DNA from: Siphonodentalium dalli
Lineage: Eukaryota > Mollusca > Scaphopoda > Gadilida > Siphonodentaliidae
Length of the DNA: 64,000 bases
NCBI GenBank assembly: GCA_032622095.1
Contig: CP136067.1
Location: forward strand, 173,946,556-174,010,555
Direction of reading: 5' to 3'
The translations under genes were made by a program, and so were the position numbers. The notes under the pieces were generated by a model. That model worked only from the letters and a program-made list of their open reading frames with translations, searched no databases and was not told the origin of the DNA. Shown one piece after another: positions 48,974 to 60,140 of this stretch; position 1 is the first letter of the stretch, and every line of letters begins with the position of its first letter.

Positions 48974-50245
48974 CTGGGAGAAACACAATTAGTTATCTAT
49001 GATTATGTACTCACTTGGTCTGCAGGAGTGCAAACTCTCTGTGGTGTTGAGCGAATTGTCCTTTGCTCTTTGGGTCACATATGGCGATTTGAAAGGTGAA
49101 TTCATTGTCGATGTGCATTTGGTGTCATTTTAACTGGTGTGGATATAACTTTCTGTCATTTTGGAGTCTTTTTGACAGGGTCGCAACAACTTTAACACCA
49201 GCATATGAGGCAGGATCTCTCACTTTCCTGAACTTTTCCTTGGCCGTATCAAATTCCATTTCTTTCTTTTCAACAATTTTCATAGTACATGTACGTGAAT
49301 AGCCCCTACAAACGAACACTTCCCCGAATTAACACATTATTTTTCTTTTGGGAATTCGAATGGCCTCATGCCAGCAACTTCTGTGTGTATCCCTGTCCGT
49401 CTGTATGAACGTCCTGGTGTGGGAAATTGCTTCCCACACCACGCACAGGACGAAGAATTTCCCATAACATAATCGTAATGTCGTGTATGTTGTTGACAAT
49501 AAATAAATAGATAAAGTAAACAGTAAAGATCTAAATCTAATAAATGACGGAAATTTACAATCCTCTCACAGTTTAAAACATTATAAACACAGCGAGCATT
49601 AGATTAAACATGGGGGCTGCCGTCTTGTTTGTTATCGAAATTCGTCTTGGTCAAAACAAATTCCGGACTATGCTGGAGTTTGTTCTTTGGAACACTTCGT
49701 CTTTCAGTTAAAACGTAAACAAACATATAAACAAAGCGATGTTAGTTGCAATAAACCGGAATATTCATGTGTAATTTAACATGAAAGTTAGATTATTATA
49801 CACCATTATGACCATGAGATGTCACTATTTCCGATATATATAGCATCAGGTATTGATTTGTTAGGTAAATCGAGTAAAATAGACCACAAATTCCCGCCAC
49901 AAACCCTGGACGTAACTCGTGTTATAGAAAGCCTATGGGGGCATGCTCGTACTAAAAACAGCATATCGCCATCCCAATATCTTAGCTGGTTTTAGTACGA
50001 GAAGACTTGGACTATAGAGACATTTTGTTTAGTTTTTACAGAGCCCCTGAGCGAACATCGATAACACTAATTGGTGTTGGGCTATAATGAAACTATGTTA
50101 TTAGACATAGATTACTCCTTGACTAGTTGGTCTTGAAACCCAGGAATGGTAAGATAGGCCAGTTGAGTATATGGACCATTGAAACCCAGGAGGCGAATAT
50201 GAGATGAACATATTACACCTACGATATATCAATATATAAGTATAT
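48974..50245. other. Non-coding interval with small hairpins
   Basis: There is a hairpin GGTGTGGGAA/TTCCCACACC at 49416-49440 inside a weaker GTCCTG/CAGGAC pair. A 12-bp inverted repeat CTCGTACTAAAA/TTTTAGTACGAG lies at 49946-49957 and 49990-50001. The minus-strand frame at 49125-49319 (with FRKVRDPASYAGVKVVATLS) is suggestive of coding but not recognised. Confidence 0.5.
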
Positions 50246-50802
50246 ATTACAGCATTGCTGGATTTTAAATGTTGCCACATTTCCGCATATATATATGGCT
50301 TGCCTTTGGACGTATACTAATGAACATCTCAGGTTTACAATAACTGGAGTTTATCCAAAATGTTTGATGGTGTGGGCAGAAAGCCAACCAGTATTGAGGC
50401 TATGCCGACCCAAAACAAATTGTATCCATTTGAGAGCGAGCGTGATGAAGTTGTCTACACATCGCCGACCCTCTACTCTGCATACGTACAGTGCAAAATC
50501 AATGTTAGTTATAACCATGCTTGTATTTCCTGTATTCTTGTATAATGTCTCTAATAAATTACAGGTACAATAAACCGATATCTCATTAAATAAAATATCA
50601 TTTCTGGATCTTTAATGTTGCCACATTCCCGCATATAAAAACGTTTGACCTTTGATGTGTACTAATAAACATATTATCTTTACAATAACTGGAGCCAGTA
50701 ATGAGGATGTGCCGACACAAGGCAATTTGCACCCATTTGAGAGTCAGCTTGATGTAGTTTTCTATATCTCGCTGACCCTTCACCGGGCATGTAACTCATC
50801 AT

Positions 50803-51264
50803 CAGTGACGTGCCGATAATTAGGAAATTTCATACTTGACACAGAGAAAAATCAAATCGGGGCATGAATTTGTCTGGAGTTAGATCACTAAATGTTAGGA
50901 TTTTGCAAACTTCCAGGTCTCTAAATGTTCCCGAACGGGTGCCACTATAGTTTGCCACACAGGCATGTGACACAGGCATGTGACGCACCAGTTGGGAAAA
51001 AAACAAGGGGGTGCACATGTAATTACGGAACTACGAAAACTTGAGTTTGGCCTGGTTCAATACGCATGTCACTATAACTCGCGGCCATATTGGATCTACC
51101 AGGTCCGGTTGCGAGGTTTCAGATTCATCCACCCCAGATTCCGGAACCGGGCCTGGTGCATCCAATTAATATGACCGCGAGTTAGTGACATGGAGTGTGG
51201 GGAGGGGGTGAGTTGGAAATTCAAAGGTGGACATCCCAACATAGACCCTCTGACTACATCCCTG
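50803..51264 (+). mobile_element. hAT-like element, R1-related ends
   Basis: It starts CAGTGACGTGCC and ends GACTACATCCCTG (inverted CAGGGATGTAGTC), similar to the CAGTAACGTGGC/CAGGGACGTGGC ends of R1. The flanking octamers CTCATCAT and TTGATCAT agree at 6 of 8, as expected for an old hAT target duplication. The interior shares GAAATTTCATACTTGACA with R1. Confidence 0.5.
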
Positions 51265-51341
51265 TTGATCATGAACACTCCACAATTCAGTGATGTAACA
51301 GTGCTTGTACTTTCTGTAGTCTTGCGCATTGTATGACATAT

Positions 51342-51378
51342 ATATCTCTCTTTCTCTCTCTCTGTCTCTCTCTCTAAT
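51342..51378. repeat. (TC)n microsatellite
   Basis: CTCTCTTTCTCTCTCTCTGT followed by CTCTCTCTCTC, in the P450 intron. Confidence 0.9.
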
Positions 51379-51455
51379 GTATTACGCGTACAATATACAG
51401 ATGAACATCTCAGTAAATATCATATAATTGCTGGCTTTTAAATGTTGCTACATAC

Positions 51456-51893
51456 CTAGTGAAAACGGAATATGTTCGTCTCCTCTGACAGTACCTTCTT
51501 CAGCGATGAACCGTGACGGTCTGAACACCTCGGGATCTGTGTAGACATCTCCATCGAGAAGCACCGATAATAGATTCGGCATGATTATAGCGTCACGTGG
51601 AATAGTGTGGCCTTTGAACTCTGTGTTAAACGCTGCTTGATGAGGTACACTAAATGGTGCACTGGGCGATAGTCTGAGTAATTCCAAGATGGCAGCTTTT
51701 ATGTTCACGAGTTTCTTTTTGTCGTCCATGTTCGGCAAACGATCGCCCGGGATAGTTTTGTCCAGTTCCGCTTGTAACTGTTCTTGTATGTCTCGATTGC
51801 GTAACATGTGAACTAAGAACCAGGTGATACTTCCACTCGTTGTTTCAGTGCCAGCGATGAATAACTCTATGATCATTTTAGCTAAATTCGCAT
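51456..51893 (-). CDS. Cytochrome P450, exon spanning I-helix to PxRF region
   Basis: A 438-bp exon, phase 1 at both ends: acceptor TTTTTCAG (AG at 51894-51895), donor G|GTATGT at 51455. It encodes the I-helix oxygen-binding motif AGTETTS (within IELFIAGTETTSGSITWFLV), the K-helix ExxR as ELLR (within AILELLRLSPSAPF), then GHTIPRDAIIMPN and the DPEVFRPSRF element, and stops at HIPFSLG. The next exon should begin with the heme-binding Cys loop. It was not found between here and 46.9 kb, so the gene may be interrupted or its last exon lost. The sequence fits clan 2 P450s (CYP1/2/17-like). No internal stop. Upstream exons are not seen: the expected region is occupied by LINE D and tandem repeats. 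Confidence 0.87.
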
Positions 51894-51944
51894 CTGAAAA
51901 AGAACACAATAATCGAATATCAGACAAGATAAGCTTGCTGTGAG

Positions 51945-52187
51945 CGGTGTGACTAATTACTGCCCGGACACTCCATGGCGGCCCCATGAGCTCATGGGCA
52001 GTACAATATGGTGTCTTATGGTAGTAGGATACATACAAAGCATAGGTTGTGGACATTTACTTGCTGTGTCATTCGCCGGCGGGTTTATTAACCCATTAAA
52101 TGCCGATATTGACCAAAAGAACCCGGGAGATCCCGGGCAGACCCAGAGACCCAATCACACTATATATCGATGGCTAACTGTATCCAT
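51945..52187. repeat. Tandem repeat family T, isolated unit left of LINE D
   Basis: It contains TAGGATACATACAAAGCATA, GGTTGTGGACA, GTGTCATTCGCCGGCGGGTT, ATTAACCCATTAAATGCCGA and ATCACACTATATAT, all shared with the units at 57030-57790. Confidence 0.85.
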
Positions 52188-52218
52188 TTTGCCTAACACT
52201 TTTATACATGTATACATG

Positions 52219-52287
52219 CAGTGACGTGGCTCTTGTCTGTTCACTGTGGGTGAGATACCCCACAGCAACCTCCCTGCCACGTCCATT
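52219..52287. mobile_element. Miniature 69-bp hAT-like foldback
   Basis: CAGTGACGTGGC at the left and GCCACGTCCATT at the right (8-bp perfect core GACGTGGC/GCCACGTC) are flanked by exact 8-bp direct repeats TATACATG (52211-52218 and 52288-52295). The core also contains GTGGG/CCCAC. The ends match the R1 family. Confidence 0.6.
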
Positions 52288-52935
52288 TATACATGTGGTA
52301 AATACTGTCATGATATATCGCGAGTTGCGGTTTCCATTTCAAGAGGAACAACTCTAATTAAACTTATGACTTCTAATATATCATAAATTTTATTACAATT
52401 GCAATAAATAGTGGTGTGTGAAAATTGTGTACTTTGGACTGAATGCTAGCATATAGTATATAATACTTATCAAGCGAGATAAGTCTGGTTTCAGTTGAGA
52501 CACCAAAGCTTGTAAACGTTGATCTTGAGCTGGATGCATGGCAGTCTTAACTTTATTCATAGATAATATTCAGATAAATTGTTCCTTTCTATTTTATTTA
52601 GTGATATGGACATGAGTCGGGTTTTTCCCTGGGTATAAGCCACTGCATATGACACAAGTTCGCTATGAGTGCTATATGGGGTGGCGGATGGCCAGTGGGG
52701 CTCGGCACGGGTCAGTGTCATTCTATATTTCTTAATGTATGCACATGTGATATGGTGTTATTTTATGGACAGGTGATTTATATATACCCGTGAGTTATCA
52801 CGATTGTGATCGGAAGGTTATTTCAGTGTATATCCCCCACCCCACCCTGTGCCCTTCGCATAAATGTTGTCTTTTCAAAACATCTGTTGTATTCTATGTC
52901 GGTATCGGTAAGAAGTGTAGAGTTCTTGTTAAAAT

Positions 52936-54045
52936 ATGGTTAGTATTATGTCTATGAACTGCAGGGGCCTGGTGACTCGAGGAAGCGCAGGGACGTATTC
53001 AACTACATCCGGTAAAAATAATACGGGCTAATATGTTTACAAGATGTTCATTTAAAAAAAGAAATGGAAAATAGCATTAGAGCAGAATGGGGATATGAGG
53101 TCGCCTTGAATTCGTTTACCAGCCTATCAAGAGGGGTCGCAATACTAATAAAAAATAACTTCAGCTTTAAGTTATTAGAAACACAATCTGACCAGGCAGG
53201 CAATCTCATCATCATTCGTGCAGAAATTGAAAATCAACTAATGACTTTAGTTAATATATACGGTCCTAATAATGATGAACCACTTTTCTATAAAGATATT
53301 AGGGAAACTCGAAAAAATATCCGATGGCAGTATTGTGATATGTGGAGATTTCAACCTGGTTCTGGTCCCTGATCTTGATCTTTTAAACTACGTTGCTGTT
53401 AATAACCCAAATGCGCGAGAAGAAGTATTTAAAATGATAGATAAATTAGACTTAGTTGATGTGTGGAGATTAAATAGTCCAAATATTCGGAGATATACAT
53501 GGCGCCGAAGCAATCCAACTAAACATGCACGTTTGGATTTTATCCTTGTTTCTCATGATTTAATACCTGCAGTGGAAAATTGTGATAATCACCCCGGGTA
53601 TAAAACTGCCCATTCATTGATATCGCTACAACTAAAATTTCATAAATTTGAAAGGGGAAGGGGTTTCTGGAAATTCAATAACTCACTGTTAAAAAATTGA
53701 AGGGTCACAAAACAATACTCAAAATCTGTAACAAATGAAAAACTAGATCCGAATACAATCGACTTTAACATAAATGATCAATTGTTTTTAGAGACACTTC
53801 TAATGGAAATAAGGGGCGCTTCTATACCCTTTTGTTCTCATTTATCAAAAATGCGAAAAAGCAAAGAAAATAATTTACATAGAAAAATAACAATTTTAGA
53901 AAATATTTCAAACCCAACCGAAAACGAAACCGTCGAAACTGAAATATTAAAACGAGAGCTGGAAGTACTGAGGGAAGATAAATTAAAAGGAATCGTTGTT
54001 AGATATGGATTGGCGAGGGCGAAAAACCGTCAAAATATTTCTTAA
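52936..54045 (+). pseudogene. LINE D endonuclease and linker
   Basis: Opens with MVSIMSMNCRGL, the Tx1/L1 endonuclease start (NxRGL), but frames change several times up to about 53064. Then come RGVAILIKNNF, TLVNIYGPN, IVICGDFNLV (after a frameshift near 53300), RRYTWRRSNP, ARLDFILVS and TAHSLISLQL (the D/S-H block, with AHS for the usual SDH). TGA at 53698-53700 interrupts the same frame, and reading goes on to a Lys/Glu-rich linker. A further frameshift lies near 54030. These stops and shifts rule out a functional protein from this copy. Confidence 0.85.
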
Positions 54046-56642
54046 ATTTAGAGAATCGAAATTTCACATCAAAATTTTTACAAAAGATACAGCGTGATAC
54101 TGGTGAAGTAATATACGATCAGCCTGAAATATTAGAAGAGACGACTAGATTTTATGAAAATCTCTATAAAAACCAAGACTTGAATAATAAGTCAATAGAT
54201 ATTGATGGCATCATCAAAGAAGCTTGCAATATAAATGACATTGATATAAATAAACTTACACTAGAGACAAGTAAACGTTTAGATGGTGAAATCTCATATA
54301 TAGAAGCTCTCAATTATTTTAAAAAAATTAAAAAACAACAAGTTCCCGGGAAATGACGGATTTTCAGTCGAATTTTTTAAGTTTTTCTGGCGTGATGTAG
54401 GAACCTACCTGGTCAGATCGCTAAATTATGGTTTAAGAACAAATAAGTTATCCATCACTCATAGACCAAAAGAGAACAAACCTAGACAATTTCTTAAAAA
54501 CTGGAGACCAATCTCCCTACTAAATGTAACTTACAAAATTCTTACTGGAGTTTTATCAGAAAGAATAAAACAAGTTCTTCCTTACCTAATACACTCAGAC
54601 CAAACTGGCTTTATATCTGGAAGGTATATTGGTGAAAACATAAGACTAATGGTGGATATGATGCAATTTACAAAGAAAAACAAGATACCAGGTCTCTTAT
54701 TGATGATAGATTTTGAGAAAGCATTTGACTCGATATCATGGAAATTCATATTTGCTGCTATGAAATACTTTAACTTTAGTGAAACATTTATTAATTATAT
54801 AAGAACTATATACATCGAATCCTCGTCGTGTATAAATAGTAATGGGCAGGTATCAAACTTCTTCAAACTAGAAAGGGGCTGTAGGCAAGGCGATCCCATA
54901 TCCCCGTATATTTTTGTATTATGTGCCGAAATCCTCGGGATTATTGTGAGACACTCGAAGAATATTAACGGAATTGACGTGGGAAATAAAAATGTAAGAT
55001 TATCTCAGTATGCTGATGATACCTCGCTGTTTCTTGACGGGTCACCGGAGTCCCTGGAAGCAGCAATGCATGTACTTGAAAAATTCAGGCACGTTTCGGG
55101 TCTTAAGATAAATTATATTAAAACGCAGGCAGTGTGGATTGGTACCAAAGCAGATTGTACAGAAACTATATGTGACAGGTGGAAACTAAACTGGAATCCG
55201 GAGACATTTAAAATGCTTGGCATAGAATTTCACAATGACACTGAACATATGATTGATATTAATTTCTCAAAAGGTCTGATCCAATTGAGTAAACGCAATC
55301 TTACTGTGCTGGGTAGATTAACAGTACTAAAATCACTTGCTATTTCAAAACTTGTGCACCTTTTCTTAGCGCTATCAAATCCCCCGGACCAATTTATTAA
55401 AGATTTGAATAAAACAATGTTTGGTTTTATTTGGAATAATGGACCTGATAGAATAAATAGAAAACAACTCACCCAAGATTATACCGCGGGCGGATGCAAG
55501 ATGGTTGAAATTAACTCGTTTATAAATTGTTTGAAAATATCATGGGTTAAACGTGTGATAACACAACAGTCTACATGGGTTTCTGTATTAGAAAATGCTG
55601 CACCTATATTTCAAAATTGTTGGTACCTTATGGCACCTTCCATCCTGAAAAAACAATCCAAATCAATTGATAATCAATTTTGGAAAGATGTGATAAAAGC
55701 TTGGATGTTATACTGCGACAAAATAGAGCCGAAATCACAGTGTGATTGTAAATCTCTACCTCTAATTAGCTTGGTAGACACTGTCAAATGTGTAGAACCT
55801 CGCTTGAAAGTATTCATGAAGGACAATATGACGTACATATATGACTTCCAAGACTCGTTCGGAAATTTCTTAACACACGAAGACTTTATTTCATTACAAG
55901 GAATAAAACTTGATTTCTTGACGTATAATGGAATTATAAAATCTATAAAAATGCGTGAAAAATCCCTAAGTAAAACGATAATATACTGTATCCTCTTGTT
56001 CCGTTTCAACTGAAATCCATACTTACACCAAATTGTACTAAATCGGCATATAAACTACTGCTGCCCACAGGATTGCCATATAAGCAAATTCGTAAATGGG
56101 AAGACAAATTGAACAAAACCCATACTACAGAATGGTGGACCGAGGTTTTCCGCTGTCCGTTCTATCATGCCAATGATATTAAGCTTAAATGGTTCCATTA
56201 TAGAATTAACACACGCATAATTTGTACGAACAAATTGTTGAAAACAATCAAAATTAATAACGACGATTCGTGCTCTTGCTGCAAAAACAATATTGAATCG
56301 ATATCGCATATCTTCTGGGAATGCCCTATTATTCAAACATTCTGGAAAAATGTGGAGATGTGGGTATATAATATCACAAGTTACAGAATGCATTTGACCG
56401 TAGAAATGGCAATATTTAGCATTTCGCCCGAGAAAGAGCATACACCATGGGTACGTTTCTTCTTATTGTTTGTCAGATACCATATTTATAGATCAAAGTG
56501 GAACAACAATACACCAAATATTAATGGCCTAAAAAGAGAACTAAACGCATATTTTCTGGCAGAACGTGTATCTTACTATAACCAATGTAGATATAATCAA
56601 TTCATACGACGATGGTCCCATTTAGGACAGTTAATTAAATAA
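54046..56642 (+). pseudogene. LINE D reverse transcriptase and CCHC tail
   Basis: 54046-54640 codes, in shifting frames, for the N-terminal RT part (PRQFLKNWRPISLLNVTYKI, HSDQTGFISGRYIGENIR), with a frameshift near 54345 and a small deletion near 54465. From 54649 one frame of 454 codons holds LLMIDFEKAFDSISW (catalytic Asp block), ERGCRQGDPISPYIFVLCAE, QYADDTSLFLDG (YADD), GLKINYIKTQAVWIG, FKMLGIEF and the thumb. After a frameshift near 56010 the C-terminal part gives WWTEVFRCPFY and the zinc-type motif CSCCKNNIESISHIFWECP. GCRQGDPISPYIF plus HxFWEC is the L1/Tx1 pattern, unlike the other LINEs here. Confidence 0.9.
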
Positions 56643-57029
56643 GCTTCTCGTTATGATATATATTTTTCATAGTGCTGCTCTGGGATATTCCACACTGCCT
56701 GTGCGTGTTTATATAACAACAATATAACTTTACTATGACATATATAGACATCCCGATATAGATTTTTTCAACAAAAACACAAACAACCCATTATTATTTC
56801 AAATGACCATTGACTATATACACCTGTGTATTTATATATGCCCTTCCCAACCTACCCCTACCCACAAATTTAAAAAACAGACAAAAAGACGACAAAACAA
56901 TTGATAAGAAATTTGTCCAAATTGAAAAGATGTATATGTATTTGTTCTTTGTTTCTTTACTTACCCTGAAATTATTTTGTCTGAATAAAAATATTATAAA
57001 AAAAAAACTGTACCCATACACCTATTAAA

Positions 57030-57790
57030 CGTAAACGTCGAAGATTGACTCGCCTTCTCGTTCGCGGCCAGGTTAATTAACCCCTTAAATGACGATATGG
57101 GTCAGAAGAGCACATGCGAGCCAGTGTAAGCCCAGGCAGGCACTATAATATGATGGCTCGTGGTAATACGATACATACAAAGCATAGGTTGTAAACGAGT
57201 ACATGTTGTGTCATCGACCGCCGGCTTTATTAACCATTTAAATGCCGATATTGGCTAAAAGTACCAGATATAGCCCGGGCAGAGCCATAAACTCGATCAC
57301 ACTATATATATTGATAAATAATTGTAGCCAGAAACCTATTAAACGTAAACGGTGAAGATTGACTCACCGTCTAGTTAAAGACCTGGTACATTAACCTCTT
57401 ACATGACGATATGGGTCAGAAGAGAGTACGGGAGAGCTCGGACAGCTCCATGGACCAACATACCGTATACTTGCCTTATTGTAGTATAGGATACACACTC
57501 AGGATATATTGTGAACACTCACTTGCAAATTTGCTCTGTCATCCATCGGCGGTTTTATTAACCATTTGGATGCCGAAATTGGTTAAAGGAATCAGGGAGA
57601 GCCCGGCCACACCCAGAAACCGCACCAAACTATATATAACTTATAAGTGACGACATGGGCCAGAAAAGAGAGCCTGGTTAACCCGGGCGGACCCATGCGG
57701 ACAGTATAATATATGAAGACTTGTGGTAGTAAAATGCATATGTTGTGAAAAATTACTTGGTGTGTCATCCAACGCCGGTGTTATTGACCA
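57030..57790. repeat. Tandem repeat family T, about three units right of LINE D
   Basis: The anchor GTGTCATC-(N)-CGCCGG or GTCATCCATCGGCGG recurs near 57208, 57535 and 57762 (spacing about 327 and 230 bp). Each unit shows TTAAATGMCGATATKGGYCAGAAG, AAGCATAGGTTGT and CACTATATATA. The same unit lies left of LINE D at 51945-52187. Confidence 0.85.
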
Positions 57791-58179
57791 AACTCCATTT
57801 GTTATTTGATCTAGAAATTTCAAGTCCACGATCCCCGTGCTAAAATATGTTTCAGATTGTTGGCCGATTTACAATATTGACCCATCGAGGGCTGCATTAA
57901 ACAGCGATGAGAGTATTCCTATTTTCCCTCTGAATATATACAAACATGTATACGGATTTTGGTATATAGTCAGATATCGCTAATATTATTCCCAGTGTCA
58001 GAAACAGCGTGTCGCATATGACAGCAATCATTGTGATATAACCAACGATCCAACGTTTTTGTCTCTTGATTTGAATAGAATAGTCCTTTCTAGTTATTTT
58101 GATATAAACCTTAGGACCGAGTGTTTTGCATGGAAAACGCAATTTATATCGGAGAATTTACTCCAACAACTTGCATGTT
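57791..58179. other. Non-coding interval
   Basis: The minus-strand frame 57897-58142 contains a hydrophobic stretch (WIVGYITMIAVICDTLFL) but no recognised family and no splice support. Nothing else is seen. Confidence 0.4.
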
Positions 58180-58450
58180 GTTTCATTGCAAAAAACTTGT
58201 CATTACTTTAAACATATTTTAATGTATTTAGAAACAAAATATACATAGGGATCAGGGCACAAGTTACAAAACTTACAAACTTGCCCCTCTCCTAATACAA
58301 TCATGGAACATACATAGCAGATATAGCAAACTGTTTATAAAGAAGAGTGCAGAGTGTGTGTGCTGCGGATGTCGGGTTTCCATCTGTATTCCAATCTCGG
58401 TTATGAAGAAAACGCTAGAACTCAGTGAGTTGAAAGATGAATAGCGAAAT

Positions 58451-60140
58451 TTACCATACATGGGTTTGTTCAAAACGCTCTGTTTTAGCTATAAAAGATT
58501 GAGTAATGCGGAAAAGAGTAGTGTTCTTTTGATTTGATATACCTTTTACCCCATATAAGAAATGATTTGCTTCTAATGATTGAAAGCCATTAATACTTAA
58601 ATTTCGGTAAAAGTCAATTCTCTGATCTACAAATAAAGGGCAAACATGAAAATAGTGATTGGCGTCTTCAATGTCTAAGTTACAGGGGCATATAGGCGAA
58701 TCTGATATGTGATTATCAAACATATCCGAACGGAGATCACTACACTGATTCCGAATTTTACAGTGTATTGTATTAATTTTCCTGTATAAAAATAAGAGGG
58801 TGGTTTTATTATTGGATCTATAATCCCTAAATTGGCTTTGAAATCGGAAATAGAGGTTGCATTGATTACATACACAGGTAATTTGTTCCATTCCAGAACA
58901 ACAGATGGGAGAAATGACTGTTTAAAATGCTCAGTGTTAGCGAAATAGGAATAAAATTTATTTGGAAATCTAAGATTATAATCCGATCGTTCTCTGGAGC
59001 GTGCCGGTAGGAGATATGTCAGATACAAAGGGGCGTCTTCATTGATAATTCTGTAAATTGCTTGCAAATGGCGATGTTGCCTACGCCTGTGTAGTGTCCG
59101 CCAACCTACCTCAAGCCATAACTTGTTAAGTGATACTGAACGATTTAGGCCGGTTACGATTCTAGCGGCGTCTTTATGTATTCGGTCGAGTTTTTCCAAT
59201 AAGTAATCGGGTGCTGAATCCCATACGACGTCAGCATAATCCAAAATAGGAAGGATATACGCATTGTAAATTTTTTCGAGTGTCTTTCTATCGAGATCGT
59301 TTTTAATTTCCTCAATTGTGATAGTCTAGAGGCAGCTTTGTTTGCTGTGTATTCTATTTGTTTGTTCCATTTTAAGTTTGATTGAAATTCAAGGCCAAGG
59401 TGCTTATGCGATTCGTTAAATGAAATAGTTTCGTCCTGGAATATTAAATCTGGGGAATTATCTTGAGGCACGAATGAGAAGGATATTGCCTTGGTTTTCT
59501 TGGGATTGAACGAAACTAACCAGTTGTCTGCCCATAGACTGACCCTTTTTAGGTCCTCGTTTAGTTCTGATTGTAGGATGTTAAGATTGAAGTGAGAAGC
59601 TGTGAGACATGTGTCATCAGCATACATTCTAACAGTTGATGTGAGGTTATCTGGTATGTCATTAATGTATATTAAAAATAGGAAAGGCCCAAGGATTGAT
59701 CCTTGGGGAACACCCGCTGTGATGGTTTCAAAATCAGAATAAGTGTTATTGATTCGGACCCTTTGCTTCCTGTTAGTGAGATAGTCCTCCAGCCATTTAG
59801 AAAGCGACCCTGTTATCCCATACGCGGTAGTTTTGGCAATCAACCCTCTGTGCCAGACTCTCTCGAAGGCTTTAGAGATATCACAAAATACTGAACAAGT
59901 GTATAAGCCTTTGTCGAGTGTCTGACACAGCTGGTGATAAAGATCAATCATTTGGAATGTAGTGCTGTGTTTCGGAACGAAACCCGACTGATTTTGAAAT
60001 AGGAGTTTATTCTCATCGAAAAAGGACGAGATTCTCTTTAGAACTAACTTTTCAAGAATTTTACCCAGGCATGGTAGAAGGGAAATTGGTCGGTAATTAG
60101 CGCTATCTGCGGAATCTCCATTTTTAAAGATAGGAATCAC
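58451..60140 (-). pseudogene. LINE E ORF2, reverse transcriptase and C-terminal part
   Basis: RT blocks in order: IPIFKNGDSADSANYRPISL, QSGFVPKHSTT, VFCDISKAFERVWH, GVPQGSILGPFLFLIYINDI (CR1/L2/Jockey type), MYADDTCLTAS, WADNWLVSFNPKKTKAI and HLGLEFQ. At a T5 run on the plus strand (59300-59304) the frame shifts; with one more base LRKLKNDLDRKTLEKIYNAY would read through. The next frame gives LDYADVVWDSAPDYLLEKLD and continues until a second shift near 58826. The last frame gives RDYRSNNKTTLLFLYRK and a cysteine-histidine motif, CPCNLDIEDANHYFHVC. It ends at the stop at 58451. The copy is inactive as it stands, but little decayed. Confidence 0.9.

Larger units (their letters stand above)
50250..51455 (-). 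repeat. Local duplications in the intron after the P450 C-terminal exon
   Basis: The sequence just inside the P450 donor (51455 down to about 51370: GCAACATTTAAAAGCCAGCA, then ATATGATATTTA, then GTAATACATTAGAGA) recurs at about 50640-50547 and in part at 50278-50245. The segment next to it (CCATTTGAGAGYSAGCKTGATG, plus strand) is present at 50425-50447 and 50737-50759. These look like tandem duplications of one stretch. The duplicated CCATTTGAGAG part is open in the same plus frame in both copies. Confidence 0.6.
52188..57005 (+). mobile_element. LINE D, Tx1/L1-like non-LTR retrotransposon
   Basis: Plus-strand element with endonuclease, RT and C-terminal zinc motif, followed by a 3' region with AATAAA (56985-56990) and a short poly-A (56998-57007). 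AACTGTATCCAT (52176-52187) and AACTGTACCCAT (57006-57017) may be its target-site duplication. If so it is 4.8 kb and lies within repeat family T. No ORF1 was recognised in 52300-52930. Confidence 0.82.

Noticed and set aside
58273-58473. Small frame downstream of the LINE E stop
   Set aside because: It lies in the element's 3' region in another frame, with no motif.
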